DNA of 64,000 bases from Rhizobacter sp. Root1221 (GTDB lineage: Bacteria; Pseudomonadota; Gammaproteobacteria; Burkholderiales; Burkholderiaceae_C). The first letter of the stretch is position 1. Each line of letters starts with the position of its first letter. The translations under genes and the position numbers were made by a program. The notes under the pieces were generated by a model. It did not search any database. It saw nothing but the letters and a program-made list of their open reading frames with translations, and was not told the origin of the DNA. Of the stretch, positions 44,407 to 53,524 are shown in pieces. Location of the stretch: the NCBI RefSeq assembly GCF_001425785.1, contig NZ_LMDI01000002.1, positions 124,001 through 188,000 of the forward strand, given 5' to 3'.

Positions 44407-45069
44407 TCAGGGCGCGCCGTGGATCCCGGGGGGCACCGCGTCCACCGGCTTGCGCCACTCGAGCACCAGCTCGCGCACCGACCCGAGGGCCAGTGCGAGA
44501 AACGCCACCGCGCAGAGGCGGTACGTCAGGCGGGCCCACTGGTGGCCGAGGCGTTGGAACAGCGCGCCCACCGCCCAGGCGCAGAAGAAGGCCCAGACGA
44601 CGGAGGCCACCATGAAACCGGCGAAGAACGTGGTGTAGTCAGCCGGGGTGGGGTCGCTGACACCCACCGCCCCCATCGCACTGCCCACGGCGGCCCAGTA
44701 CGCGAGGTTCTGCGGGTTGGTGACCGACAGCATGACGCCGGCCCGCAGCGCGCGGGGCGAACCCGCGCTGCCATCGAGCGAAAACTCGCGGCTCGCCTGG
44801 CGCCAGGAATCGGCCGCGAGCCACACGAGGTACACGGCCCCGGCCACGCCGATGGGCCAGTGCAACCAGCGCAGCTTGAGCACGAGGCCCACGCCCAGCA
44901 GGCCCAGGATGGCCCACAGCGCGTCGCCGGTGAGGGACCCGATCTGCACGGCGAGTGCCGGGCGGAACCCGCCACGTGCGCCTTGGCGCACTGTCTCGGC
45001 GAAGACGGCGCCCGGTGCCGCATTGAACACGAGGCCGAGCAGGAAGGCGGAAGTGAACAGGGTCAACAT
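44407..45069 (-). CDS. LysE family translocator
   Basis: Inner-membrane exporter of the LysE/RhtB type, 220 residues with about six helices. Family features are FLLGLVFNAAPGAVFAETVRQGARGGFRPALAVQIGSLTGDALWAILGLLGVG, then VYLVWLAADSWR and VTNPQNLAYWAAVG. It follows pcaJ after 17 bases on the same strand, so it may be cotranscribed with the pca genes. A role in exporting amino acids or an aromatic intermediate is only a guess. Confidence 0.85.
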   Translation of the reverse strand: MLTLFTSAFLLGLVFNAAPGAVFAETVRQGARGGFRPALAVQIGSLTGDALWAILGLLGVGLVLKLRWLHWPIGVAGAVYLVWLAADSWRQASREFSLDGSAGSPRALRAGVMLSVTNPQNLAYWAAVGSAMGAVGVSDPTPADYTTFFAGFMVASVVWAFFCAWAVGALFQRLGHQWARLTYRLCAVAFLALALGSVRELVLEWRKPVDAVPPGIHGAP

Positions 45070-45086
45070 GCCGCCAGCCTACACGA

Positions 45087-45725
45087 TCAGCGCTGCAGCG
45101 GAACGCCGGTGCGGGCCTGCAGTTCGTCGAACGTCAGGCCTTCCACCATCTCGACGACCTTGGCCACCCCACCGGCCAGGTCGATCACGGCCAGGTCGGT
45201 GATCACGCGGCTCACGCAGGCGAGGCCGGTGACCGGGTAGGTGAGCGCCGGCACGAGCTTGCTGTCGCCACCCTTGGTCACGTGTTCCATCATCACCCAG
45301 GTGTTCTTGGCGCCGATGGCGAGGTCCATCGCCCCACCCACCGCAGGGATCGCGTCGGGGGCGCCGGTGTGCCAATTGGCGAGGTCGCCGTTGGCCGCCA
45401 CCTGGAACGCCCCGAGCACGCACAGGTCGAGGTGGCCGCCGCGCATCATCGCGAAGCTGTCCGCGTGGTGGAAGAAGCAGCCACCGGGTTTGAGCGTGAC
45501 GGGCTGCTTGCCGGCGTTGATGAGGTCGTAGTCCTCCTCGCCGGCGGCGGGTGCCGGGCCCATGCCCAGCACGCCGTTTTCGCTGTGCAGCAGCACTTCA
45601 CGGTCGGCCGGCAGGTGGTTGGCCACGAGCGTGGGCAGGCCGATGCCGAGGTTCACGACCATGCCGTCGGCGATCTCGCGGGCGACACGTGCGGCCATCT
45701 GGTCGCGGGTCCATTTTGCAGTCAT
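45087..45725 (-). CDS. pcaJ: 3-oxoadipate CoA-transferase subunit B
   Basis: With PcaI it transfers CoA from succinyl-CoA to 3-oxoadipate. The 212 residues contain the family signature with the catalytic glutamate, HSENGVLGMGP, and GMVVNLGIGLPTLVANHLP near the start. GGHLDLCVLGAFQV, GAMDLAIGAKNTWVMMEHVTKGG and PLTG-type CVSRVITDLAVID follow. It lies 13 bp after pcaI. The thiolase PcaF needed for the last step is not in the window. Confidence 0.93.
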   Translation of the reverse strand: MTAKWTRDQMAARVAREIADGMVVNLGIGLPTLVANHLPADREVLLHSENGVLGMGPAPAAGEEDYDLINAGKQPVTLKPGGCFFHHADSFAMMRGGHLDLCVLGAFQVAANGDLANWHTGAPDAIPAVGGAMDLAIGAKNTWVMMEHVTKGGDSKLVPALTYPVTGLACVSRVITDLAVIDLAGGVAKVVEMVEGLTFDELQARTGVPLQR

Positions 45726-45738
45726 CGTGAGCTCCTGG

Positions 45739-46434
45739 TCAGGATTTGAACCCGCCGGCGGTTGTCACCGCGCGGTCGATCAGCACCACGCGCTTCACGT
45801 AGAGGCCGGGGGTGACGACGGTTTCGGGGTCGATCTCGCCGGGCTCCACCACCTTGTGCACCGTGGCGATGGTCAGCTTCGCGGCCGCGGCCATGATGGG
45901 GCCGAAGTTGCGGGCGGTCATGCGGTAGGTCAGGTTGCCGAGGCGGTCACCCACCTCGGCCTTGATCAGGGCCACGTCGGCGTGGATGGGGTACTCGAGC
46001 ACGTAGTCGCGGCCGTCGATGGTGCGCGTTTCCTTGCCCTTGGCGAGGTCGGTGCCGTAGCCGGTGGGCGTGAAAAACGCCCCGATGCCGGCGCCGGCCG
46101 CGCGGATGCGTTCGGCGAGGTTGCCCTGGGGCACCAGTTCGAGTTCGAGCTGTCCGGCCCGGTACAGGCGGTCGAAGTGGTGCGAGTCGGCCTGCCGCGG
46201 GAAGCTGCAGATGATCTTGCGCACGCGGCCCGCCGCGAGCAGCGCGGCGAGGCCCGTGTCGCCGTTGCCGGCGTTGTTGTTGACGATCGTCAGGTCGCGT
46301 GCGCCCTGGGCGATCAGCGCGTCGGTCAGTTCGTTCGGCAGGCCGGCGGTGCCGAAGCCCCCCACCATCACGGTCGAACCGTCCTTGACGTCGGCCACCG
46401 CGGCAGCCAGCGAATCCATCAGCTTGTTGATCAT
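45739..46434 (-). CDS. pcaI: 3-oxoadipate CoA-transferase subunit A
   Basis: Alpha subunit of the CoA-transferase; 231 residues. It begins MINKLMDSLAAAVADVKDGSTVMVGGFGTAGLPNELTDAL, has the coenzyme A-binding GGFGTAGLP signature, and continues with LTIVNNNAGNGDTGLAALL, FFTPTGYGT and YPIHADVALIKAEVGDRLGNLTYR. ATG 46432-46434 overlaps the stop of the pcaCD fusion gene (ATGA). Confidence 0.93.
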   Translation of the reverse strand: MINKLMDSLAAAVADVKDGSTVMVGGFGTAGLPNELTDALIAQGARDLTIVNNNAGNGDTGLAALLAAGRVRKIICSFPRQADSHHFDRLYRAGQLELELVPQGNLAERIRAAGAGIGAFFTPTGYGTDLAKGKETRTIDGRDYVLEYPIHADVALIKAEVGDRLGNLTYRMTARNFGPIMAAAAKLTIATVHKVVEPGEIDPETVVTPGLYVKRVVLIDRAVTTAGGFKS

Positions 46435-47681
46435 GTCGGGACCTTCTCCAGGAAATCGAGCACCCGTGCGGCAAAGGCCGCAGGACGCTCCAGCACGCTC
46501 AGGTGCGATGCGCCGGCGAGCACCGCCAGCCCGGCGCCGGGAATGCCGCGCACGAGCGTTTCGCTCATCGCGACCGGCGTGCCCGGATCGATCTCGCCCG
46601 CGATGACGAGCGTGGGCACGGCGATGTTCGGCAAACGGGCCAGCGTGTCCAGCTGCTCGAGTGCCTGGCACGTGCCGATGTACCCGCCGGGATGGCACGA
46701 CGCGACGCGGCGGCGCCAGCGGTCCACGGTGGCGGTGTTCGACAGCCGGAAGTCCTCGCCGAACCAGCGGGGCATGGCCATCTCGGCCACGGCCCCCATG
46801 CCCTTGGACCGCACCAGCTCGACACGCGCGACCCACGCGGCGCGGCCCGCCTCGTCGTACCCGGCGCAGCTGTTGGCGATCACGAGGGCCTTGACGAGCG
46901 TGGGGTGGCGCAACGCCAGTTCCTGGGCCACCATGCCGCCCATCGACAGGCCGACGAACACGACCGGCCCCGTGCCCAGTTCGGAGATCAACGCCGCGGC
47001 GTCATCGGCCAGGCCCGCCACCGTGTACGGGCCTTCGGGGCAATCGGACCGGCCGTGGCCACGGTGGTCGTACACGATCACGCGGCAGTCTTCGGCGAGG
47101 GTGTTGGCGAGCGTGTCCCACATCGACTGGTCGCAGCCGAGCGCATGGCTCAGCACGACGGTGTGGCGCGGCGCCCCCCCGTGGCGGGGCTCGCGCACGC
47201 TGTAGGCGATGGACGGCGACGCGGCGGTGCGCCCGGCCTTCCCGGCCCCAGGGTGCGACACCTCGGCCGCATCGGCTGCCGGCATCGCCACACCGGCCTC
47301 GCGCAGCACCTTCGCCGCATGCTGCAGCGCGGTGTTGGCGGCCGGCACGCCGGCGTACACCGCCGACTGCAGCAGCACTTCCTTCAGGTCGTCGGGCGAA
47401 AGCCGGCCCGGCACCCCTTCGGCGATGGCCGCGCGCACGTGCAACTCGAACTCCTCCCAGCGGCCCATCGCGCAGGTGATGGCCAGCACGATGATGCGGC
47501 GCGTGCGTTCGTCGAGACCCGGGCGGCCCCAGATGCCGTGCCACGCGTAGCGGGTGATGAAGTCCTGGAAGTCGGCCGTGAACGCGTTGGCGTTGGCCAG
47601 CGAGCGGTCCACCCAGGCGTCGCCGAGGATGGCGCGGCGGTTGCGCGTGCCGCGTTCGCGGTCGGGGTCGATGGTGTCCAT
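46431..47681 (-). CDS. PcaC-PcaD fusion: 4-carboxymuconolactone decarboxylase / 3-oxoadipate enol-lactonase
   Basis: One 416-residue protein for two consecutive steps. The N-terminal ~130 residues are a carboxymuconolactone decarboxylase (GDAWVDRSLANANAFTADFQDFITRYAWHGIWGRPGLDERTRR, ELHVRAAIAEGVP, LKEVLLQSAVYAGVPAAN). After a short Ala-rich linker, an alpha/beta-hydrolase enol-lactonase follows: HALGCDQSMWD, YDHRGHGRS, nucleophile elbow GLSMGGMVAQE, AGEIDPGTP and the catalytic His in GASHLSVLE. The order (decarboxylase first) is the reverse of PcaL of actinobacteria, where the lactonase comes first. ATG 47679-47681; it starts 17 bases after the pcaB stop. Confidence 0.9.
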   Translation of the reverse strand: MDTIDPDRERGTRNRRAILGDAWVDRSLANANAFTADFQDFITRYAWHGIWGRPGLDERTRRIIVLAITCAMGRWEEFELHVRAAIAEGVPGRLSPDDLKEVLLQSAVYAGVPAANTALQHAAKVLREAGVAMPAADAAEVSHPGAGKAGRTAASPSIAYSVREPRHGGAPRHTVVLSHALGCDQSMWDTLANTLAEDCRVIVYDHRGHGRSDCPEGPYTVAGLADDAAALISELGTGPVVFVGLSMGGMVAQELALRHPTLVKALVIANSCAGYDEAGRAAWVARVELVRSKGMGAVAEMAMPRWFGEDFRLSNTATVDRWRRRVASCHPGGYIGTCQALEQLDTLARLPNIAVPTLVIAGEIDPGTPVAMSETLVRGIPGAGLAVLAGASHLSVLERPAAFAARVLDFLEKVPT

Positions 47682-47698
47682 GGGCGAGGGTTCCCTTC

Positions 47699-49057
47699 TC
47701 AGGCCGCGCGCAGCGCAGGCAGGCGTTCGTCGAACTGGCGGCGCGCGGCGGCCAGCGCCACCTGCGGGTCGAAGACACGTTTCACGGCGGCGGCGTCCAC
47801 CGCCTTGCGCAAGGCGGGGTCGGCCTGCACGGCCGCCAGCATCAGGCCTTCCAGCGGGTGGCCGTCGCGGGCGGCGTCGCCGCTCAGTTGCTCCAGCAGC
47901 GTGTGGGCACCAGCCTTGCCCAGCGCCGGAGCCAGGAGCGCCGCGGCGGGTTCGGCGAACACGAGGCCGTGCAACGCGTCGATGTTGCGGCGCATGCGGT
48001 CGGGACGCACGTCGGGCGCCGCGAACACGTCGGCCAGCGCCAGCGCGGACGCATGCACACCGATGAACAGCCCCGGCCATTCGGCCAGTTCAGCCTGCCA
48101 GGTGCCCAGGCCGCGCTCGTGCTGCTGCCCCATCGCGCCCAGCAGGGCCGCGACACGGTGCGGAGTGCGCTGCGCGACCGCCAGGGCCACGAGGGCGCCC
48201 ACCGGGTTGCGCTTGTGCGGCATGGCCGACGAACCGCCCCGCCCCGGCGCGGCGGGTTCGGACAGTTCGCCCACCTCCACCTGGGCCATCAGCGCGAGGT
48301 CGGTGCCGATCTTGCCGAGGCAGCCGGCCAGCACGCCGGCTTCCATGGCCACCCGCAGCCATTCATCGCGCTGGGTGTGCCAGGGCGACGCAGGCAGCGC
48401 GAGGCCCAACGCGTCGGCCATGTGGCGCGACACGGCCCCGGCGTGCAGGCCGAGCCCCGCCTGCGTGCCGATGGCCCCGCCAAGCTGCAACGCCAGGCCG
48501 CGCGACGCCGCGTCACGCAGGCGGGTGCGGCAGCGCACGAGGGGCGCGGTCCAGTTCAGCACCTTCAGGCCGAACGACGTGACCTGGGCCGGTTGCATCA
48601 GCGTGCGGGCGAGCATCGGGGTGTCGGCGTGCTGCTCAGCCAGGTCCAGCAGCGAGGCGATGAGGCGGGCCAGCACCGCATCGAGGGCATCGAGCGAACG
48701 GCGCGTGCACAGCGCCATCGCGGTGTCCTGCACGTCCTGGCTGGTGCTGCCCTTGTGCACCACCGCCGATGCCTCGGCGCTGTACAGCGACACCGTGTGG
48801 GTCAGTTCCTTCACGAGCGGAATGGCCAGGCTGCCGGCCCGGGTGCTGGCTGCGGCCAGCGCGTCGAGGTCGTACAGCTCGGCCTTGCACACGCTCGCGA
48901 TGGCGCCCGCCGAGACCGCCGGGATCATGCCCGCCGCGGCCTGCGCGCGGGCCAGCGCCGCCTCGAAATCGAACATCGCCTGGATCAGTGCGATGTCGTC
49001 GAACGGGGCCGCGGCGTCCACCGGGGCCAGGAAGCGGTCGAAGAGCGGCAGGCTCAT
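47699..49057 (-). CDS. pcaB: 3-carboxy-cis,cis-muconate cycloisomerase
   Basis: PcaB lactonises 3-carboxymuconate to 4-carboxymuconolactone; it belongs to the fumarase/aspartase superfamily. The 452 residues show MFDFEAALARAQAAAGMIP, STSQDVQDTAMAL, LARTLMQPAQVTSFGLKVLNW, LGGAIGTQAGLG and the superfamily signature GGSSAMPHKRNPVGAL with the conserved flexible Ser loop. It is encoded between pcaG and the pcaCD fusion; its start overlaps the pcaG stop. Confidence 0.93.
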   Translation of the reverse strand: MSLPLFDRFLAPVDAAAPFDDIALIQAMFDFEAALARAQAAAGMIPAVSAGAIASVCKAELYDLDALAAASTRAGSLAIPLVKELTHTVSLYSAEASAVVHKGSTSQDVQDTAMALCTRRSLDALDAVLARLIASLLDLAEQHADTPMLARTLMQPAQVTSFGLKVLNWTAPLVRCRTRLRDAASRGLALQLGGAIGTQAGLGLHAGAVSRHMADALGLALPASPWHTQRDEWLRVAMEAGVLAGCLGKIGTDLALMAQVEVGELSEPAAPGRGGSSAMPHKRNPVGALVALAVAQRTPHRVAALLGAMGQQHERGLGTWQAELAEWPGLFIGVHASALALADVFAAPDVRPDRMRRNIDALHGLVFAEPAAALLAPALGKAGAHTLLEQLSGDAARDGHPLEGLMLAAVQADPALRKAVDAAAVKRVFDPQVALAAARRQFDERLPALRAA

Positions 49058-49563
49058 CAGCTGAAGTCGAAGAAGACGGTTTCAGCGGGGCCTTGCAGGT
49101 GCAGGTCCCACGTGTGTCCACCGCCGGCCGCGGGTTGCGCCAGCAGCGTGGCGCGGCGTTCTGCCGGCACCTGCTTCAAGAGCGGTGCGCTGGGGTCGTC
49201 GGCCAGGTACACGGCCGTGAACTGGTGTTTCAGCAGGCCGCGGGCAAACACCACCACGTAGCAGGCCGGCTCGTTGGCGATGCCGTGGTGTGGCAGCGCG
49301 AAGCCGAACGTGCCGTCGTCGGCCGTGTGCGTGCGGTACAGGCCCGGCAGGCCCGGCACGGCAGCGCCGGCTTCGGCACCGGGCACCCAGGCCTCGAGCA
49401 CCGCGTCGCTGACGGGCACGCCGTCGCCGTCGAACACGCGGCCGGTGATCTGCACCGGGCGGGCGGCGTTGCCGGCGTCGAACGCCCAGCGCCAGCCTTC
49501 ATGGGGAAACGGGCCGATGGTCTGGGACGACGTGATCGGCAGCGCGGGAGTGGGTTGGCTCAT
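49057..49563 (-). CDS. pcaG: Protocatechuate 3,4-dioxygenase alpha subunit
   Basis: Alpha subunit of the ring-cleaving dioxygenase; it structures the active site but carries no iron. The 168 residues from ATG 49561-49563 read PITSSQTIGPFPHEGWRW (typical alpha start), QITGRVFDGDGVPVSDAVLEAW, GTFGFALPHHGIANEPACYVVVFARGLLKHQFTAVYL and end TVFFDFS. The frame is open 13 codons upstream, but ATG 49563 gives the family start. It lies 16 bp after pcaH. Confidence 0.93.
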   Translation of the reverse strand: MSQPTPALPITSSQTIGPFPHEGWRWAFDAGNAARPVQITGRVFDGDGVPVSDAVLEAWVPGAEAGAAVPGLPGLYRTHTADDGTFGFALPHHGIANEPACYVVVFARGLLKHQFTAVYLADDPSAPLLKQVPAERRATLLAQPAAGGGHTWDLHLQGPAETVFFDFS

Positions 49564-49579
49564 GGTCGGGCTCCTCGGG

Positions 49580-50272
49580 TCACAGGCCGAACGGCGTGGC
49601 ATCGCGGCCGCGCAACACGATGTCGAAGACGAAACCGAGCATCTCGTCGCTCACCGTCTCGTCCATGCTGAACCGCGACACGAGCCGCTGGCGGGCCGCC
49701 GCGTCGGGCACGCTCTGGAAGATGGGGTCGAAGTCGAACAACGGGTCGTCCGGGAAGTACATCTGCGTGACCAGACGCTGCGCGAGCACGTTGCCGAACA
49801 TCGAGAAGTGAATGTGCGCCGGGCGCCACGCCTTGCTGTGGTTGCCCCAAGGGTACGCCCCGGGCTTGATGGTGACAAACCGGTAGCGGCCTTCGCTGTC
49901 CGTCAGGAACTTGCCGAAGCCGAAGAAGTTGGGGTCGAGCGGCGCGTTGTGCTGGTCCTTCTTGTGCCAGTAGCGGCCGGCGGCATTGCACTGCCACACC
50001 TCGACCACCGAATCGCGCACCGGGCGGCCGTCTTCGTCGGTCACCCGGCCGGTGACCACGATCTTCTGGCCAAGCGGCGCGGCTTGGCCGCGGGTGGTCA
50101 GGTCGGCATCAGCGGGGGAAACCAGCGACGGCAGGAACCCGAGCGGCTGGGTGGTGGCCACCGGAGACGCCACACGCAGCGGGGCCAGGCGCGGGCCGCG
50201 TTTGGCGGTGGATTTGTACGGGGCGTGGAGCAGGTCGGGCCAGGTGCCCTCCGCGACGGGATCGAACTTCAT
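49580..50272 (-). CDS. pcaH: Protocatechuate 3,4-dioxygenase beta subunit
   Basis: Iron-bearing subunit that opens protocatechuate to 3-carboxy-cis,cis-muconate. The 230 residues contain all four iron ligands in intradiol-dioxygenase context: Tyr in NAAGRYWHK, Tyr in KPGAYPWGN, and the two His of RPAHIHFS. I choose ATG 50270-50272 (MKFDPVAEG) because the CGGAG site directly abuts the other ATG at 50278 and is six bases from this one. First gene of the minus-strand pca operon, reading away from the PcaR-like boxes. Confidence 0.94.
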   Translation of the reverse strand: MKFDPVAEGTWPDLLHAPYKSTAKRGPRLAPLRVASPVATTQPLGFLPSLVSPADADLTTRGQAAPLGQKIVVTGRVTDEDGRPVRDSVVEVWQCNAAGRYWHKKDQHNAPLDPNFFGFGKFLTDSEGRYRFVTIKPGAYPWGNHSKAWRPAHIHFSMFGNVLAQRLVTQMYFPDDPLFDFDPIFQSVPDAAARQRLVSRFSMDETVSDEMLGFVFDIVLRGRDATPFGL

Positions 50273-50299
50273 CGGCATCTCCGAAAAAATGAGCCAGAT

Positions 50300-50314
50300 G
50301 TGCGATTAACGAAC
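50300..50314 (-). promoter_or_regulatory. PcaR-like operator 1 (pcaH side)
   Basis: GTGCGATTAACGAAC on the plus strand, i.e. GTTCGTTAATCGCAC on the minus strand. This differs by one base from the Pseudomonas putida PcaR box GTTCGATAATCGCAC as I remember it. It lies 28 bases upstream of the pcaH start, so it may overlap or follow the pcaH promoter start region. Confidence 0.65.
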
Positions 50315-50413
50315 AAAACAGCAAATCAGGCGCTTGAAGGGACCTAGCTTATCGACAACCATTGGGATTCAGCAAGCGACAAACCGCTGCTTGAAACGCA
50401 GATCGCCCACGTT

Positions 50414-50428
50414 GTGCGATTAGCGAAC
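50414..50428 (+). promoter_or_regulatory. PcaR-like operator 2 (regulator side)
   Basis: GTGCGATTAGCGAAC, identical to operator 1 except at one base and in the same orientation, 114 bases away. It ends 12 bases before the ATG of the IclR-type regulator and therefore fits autoregulation. A GTG inside the box could start the same frame, but ATG 50441 is the better start. Confidence 0.65.
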
Positions 50429-50440
50429 AAAGAGATCAAC

Positions 50441-51247
50441 ATGGCCGTGAACGACACCGAACCTGATTCGCCAGAAGGCGAGGCGCCCGACGCCCCGCTG
50501 AAGCGCGACCTGATCGCCGGCCTGGAAAAGGGCCTCGCGGTAATCGAGGCCTTCGACCAGGAGCGCCCGCGCCTGTCCATCACCGAGGTGGCCCAGCGCA
50601 CCGGGCTCACCCGCGCGGCCGCCCGCCGCTACCTGCTGACGCTGAGCCACCTGGGTTACGTGGCGCAGGACCGCAAGCTCTTCGGCCTCACGCCGAAGGT
50701 GCTGCGCCTGGGGCAGAGCTACATGCACTCGGCCCGCCTGCCCCGGGTGATCCAGCCGCAGCTGCAGAAACTCGCCTACGCGCTGCAGGAGGCCAGCTCG
50801 GCCGGCGTGCTCGAACACGACGACGTGATCTCGGTGGCCGCGGCCAGCGCGGGGCGGGCCGTGTCCGCCACGCTGCAGCCCGGCACGCGGGTGCCCGCGC
50901 ACTGCACCAGCAATGGCCGGGTGCTGGTGGCCGCGATGCCCGACGCCGAGATGGACGCGTGGCTGCAGCGCCAGCGCCTCGAAGCGCTCACACCCCACAC
51001 CGTGATCCACCCCGAGCGGCTGCGCCTGGAGATGCTCCGCACGCGCGCCAACGGCTACGCCGCGGTGGACCAGGAGCTCGAGCTCGGCCTGCGCACGATC
51101 GCCGTGCCGCTGCGCAACTTCCGTGGCGAAACCGTCGCGGCCATGAACATCAGCGTGCACGCGAGCCGCATGCGGATGGACCAGCTCGTGGACCAGTGCC
51201 TGCCGGCGCTGCTGCACGCCCAGGAACAACTCCGAACCCTGATCTGA
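50441..51247 (+). CDS. pcaR: IclR-family transcriptional regulator of the pca/pob pathway (PcaR/PcaU/PobR-like)
   Basis: A 268-residue IclR-type regulator: winged helix at about 20-90 (GLEKGLAVIEAFDQERPRLSITEVAQRTGLTRAAARRYLLTLSHLGYV) and effector domain from about 95 (SAGVLEHDDVISVAAAS, GTRVPAHCTSNGRVLVA, GYAAVDQELELGLRTIAVPLRN, AAMNISVHASRM). In this subfamily (PcaR, PcaU, PobR) the ligand is 3-oxoadipate, protocatechuate or 4-hydroxybenzoate, and the protein activates catabolic genes. Its position between pcaH (divergent) and pobA (10 bases downstream) indicates control of both. Which ligand it senses cannot be told from sequence. Confidence 0.88.
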   Translation: MAVNDTEPDSPEGEAPDAPLKRDLIAGLEKGLAVIEAFDQERPRLSITEVAQRTGLTRAAARRYLLTLSHLGYVAQDRKLFGLTPKVLRLGQSYMHSARLPRVIQPQLQKLAYALQEASSAGVLEHDDVISVAAASAGRAVSATLQPGTRVPAHCTSNGRVLVAAMPDAEMDAWLQRQRLEALTPHTVIHPERLRLEMLRTRANGYAAVDQELELGLRTIAVPLRNFRGETVAAMNISVHASRMRMDQLVDQCLPALLHAQEQLRTLI

Positions 51248-52453
<1,206 letters not shown>

Positions 52454-52460
52454 AGCGCCC

Positions 52461-52490
52461 CTTGAAACGCATGCGCGCCGCCTCCAATAT
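52461..52490 (+). promoter_or_regulatory. Sigma-32 (heat-shock) type promoter of the hsp20 pair
   Basis: CTTGAAA at 52461-52467 is a perfect sigma-32 -35 box. After 14 bases comes CTCCAATAT (52482-52490), close to the CCCCATNT -10 box. Transcription would begin near 52498 and leave a leader of about 55 bases. In that leader the CTCCT-like segment GTCCT (52526-52530) can pair with the Shine-Dalgarno AAGGAGG, a possible temperature-sensitive hairpin. Confidence 0.7.
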
Positions 52491-52552
52491 CAAGACATGA
52501 CGGGCCGCGGCATCCCGCCGCGGGCGTCCTGATCCGCGAAAGGAGGATGTTC

Positions 52553-53002
52553 ATGTACGACTCTCTGTTTGATTTCCCAGGCACGTTGTTCGGCGAACTC
52601 GAACGCCTTCAACGCCTCTTCGACGACCCGACCGGCTCCGGCCGCGCCGCCAGCATCCGCTCGGTGGCACCCGGCGCCTTCCCGGCGGTGAACGTGGGCA
52701 ACACACCCACGAGCGTCGAGGTCTATGCCTTCGCCCCGGGCATCGACCCGGCCAAGCTCAACCTCACGCTGGACCGCGGCGTGCTCACGCTGGCCGGTGA
52801 ACGCGACGTGGCCGCACCCGACCGCAGCGGCAACGGGTACGCGTACTCACGCGAGCGCCCCACGGGCCGCTTCCGCCGGACCGTCAGCCTGCCCGACGAC
52901 ATCGACCCGTCGCGTGTCGATGCGCACTACCAGGACGGCGTGCTTCGCGTGAGCATTTCCCGCCGCGCCGAGGCCCAGCCCCAGCGCATCGCGATCCAGT
53001 GA
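52553..53002 (+). CDS. Small heat-shock protein Hsp20
   Basis: ATP-independent holdase chaperone. The 149 residues contain an alpha-crystallin domain (about 45-145): FPAVNVGNTPTSVEVYAFAPGIDPAKLNLTLDRGVLTLAGER, and DGVLRVSISRR at the end. The AAAGGAGG site (52539-52546) directly touches an ATG at 52547, so the ATG at 52553 with six-base spacing is the more plausible start. First of two tandem hsp20 genes (28 bp apart) behind a heat-shock promoter. Confidence 0.88.
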   Translation: MYDSLFDFPGTLFGELERLQRLFDDPTGSGRAASIRSVAPGAFPAVNVGNTPTSVEVYAFAPGIDPAKLNLTLDRGVLTLAGERDVAAPDRSGNGYAYSRERPTGRFRRTVSLPDDIDPSRVDAHYQDGVLRVSISRRAEAQPQRIAIQ

Positions 53003-53030
53003 CCGGACACCCAGGAAAGGAGCACACACC

Positions 53031-53429
53031 ATGAGCAACACCGAAGTGCGAACCCGCGACACGAAGACCCCGGCGACGACCCAGGCCACGCCCGACACGC
53101 GCGTGCTGGTGCCCCGTGTCGACGTGATCGAGGACGATGCGGGCATCACGCTGCTCGCCGACGTGCCGGGTGTCCCGAAGGACCAGCTGGAACTGCGGGT
53201 CGAAGGCGACACCCTGACCTTCGAAGGCACCATCACCCCGCTGACGCCTGGCCAGCTCGAACCGGTCTACGCCGAGGTGCGCGTGCCGAGGTACCGCCGT
53301 GCGTTCACGCTGAGCCGGGAACTCGACGCGAGCCAGATCACCGCCAACCTGAAGGACGGCGTGCTGAACCTGCGCATTCCGAAACAGCCCCACGCCCAAC
53401 CGCGGCGCATCGAGATCCGCGCGAGCTGA
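53031..53429 (+). CDS. Small heat-shock protein Hsp20 (second copy)
   Basis: A 132-residue alpha-crystallin protein: VLVPRVDVIEDDAGITLLADVPGVPKDQLELRVEGDTLTFEG, then EVRVPRYRRAFTLSRELDASQITANLKDGVLNLRIPKQPHAQPRRIEI. The N-terminal arm is short and Thr-rich. AAGGAG precedes the ATG. Its sequence is clearly different from the first copy, so the two probably co-assemble as unlike subunits, as known for IbpA/IbpB-type pairs. Confidence 0.9.
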   Translation: MSNTEVRTRDTKTPATTQATPDTRVLVPRVDVIEDDAGITLLADVPGVPKDQLELRVEGDTLTFEGTITPLTPGQLEPVYAEVRVPRYRRAFTLSRELDASQITANLKDGVLNLRIPKQPHAQPRRIEIRAS

Positions 53430-53436
53430 AGGACCC

Positions 53437-53468
53437 GCTGCCGCCGGACCGCACAGCCCGGCGGCAGC
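53437..53468 (+). terminator. Hairpin after the hsp20 pair
   Basis: A perfect 11-bp stem, GCTGCCGCCGG/CCGGCGGCAGC, with a 10-base loop starts seven bases after the second hsp20 stop. No U-tract follows, so termination efficiency is uncertain. It separates the heat-shock operon from the HisRS gene. Confidence 0.5.
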
Positions 53469-53524
53469 GGAGGCGTCGTTGTCTGCTGATAACATCCCAC
53501 GCCTTCCCGCCAGACCCGCGCCCC

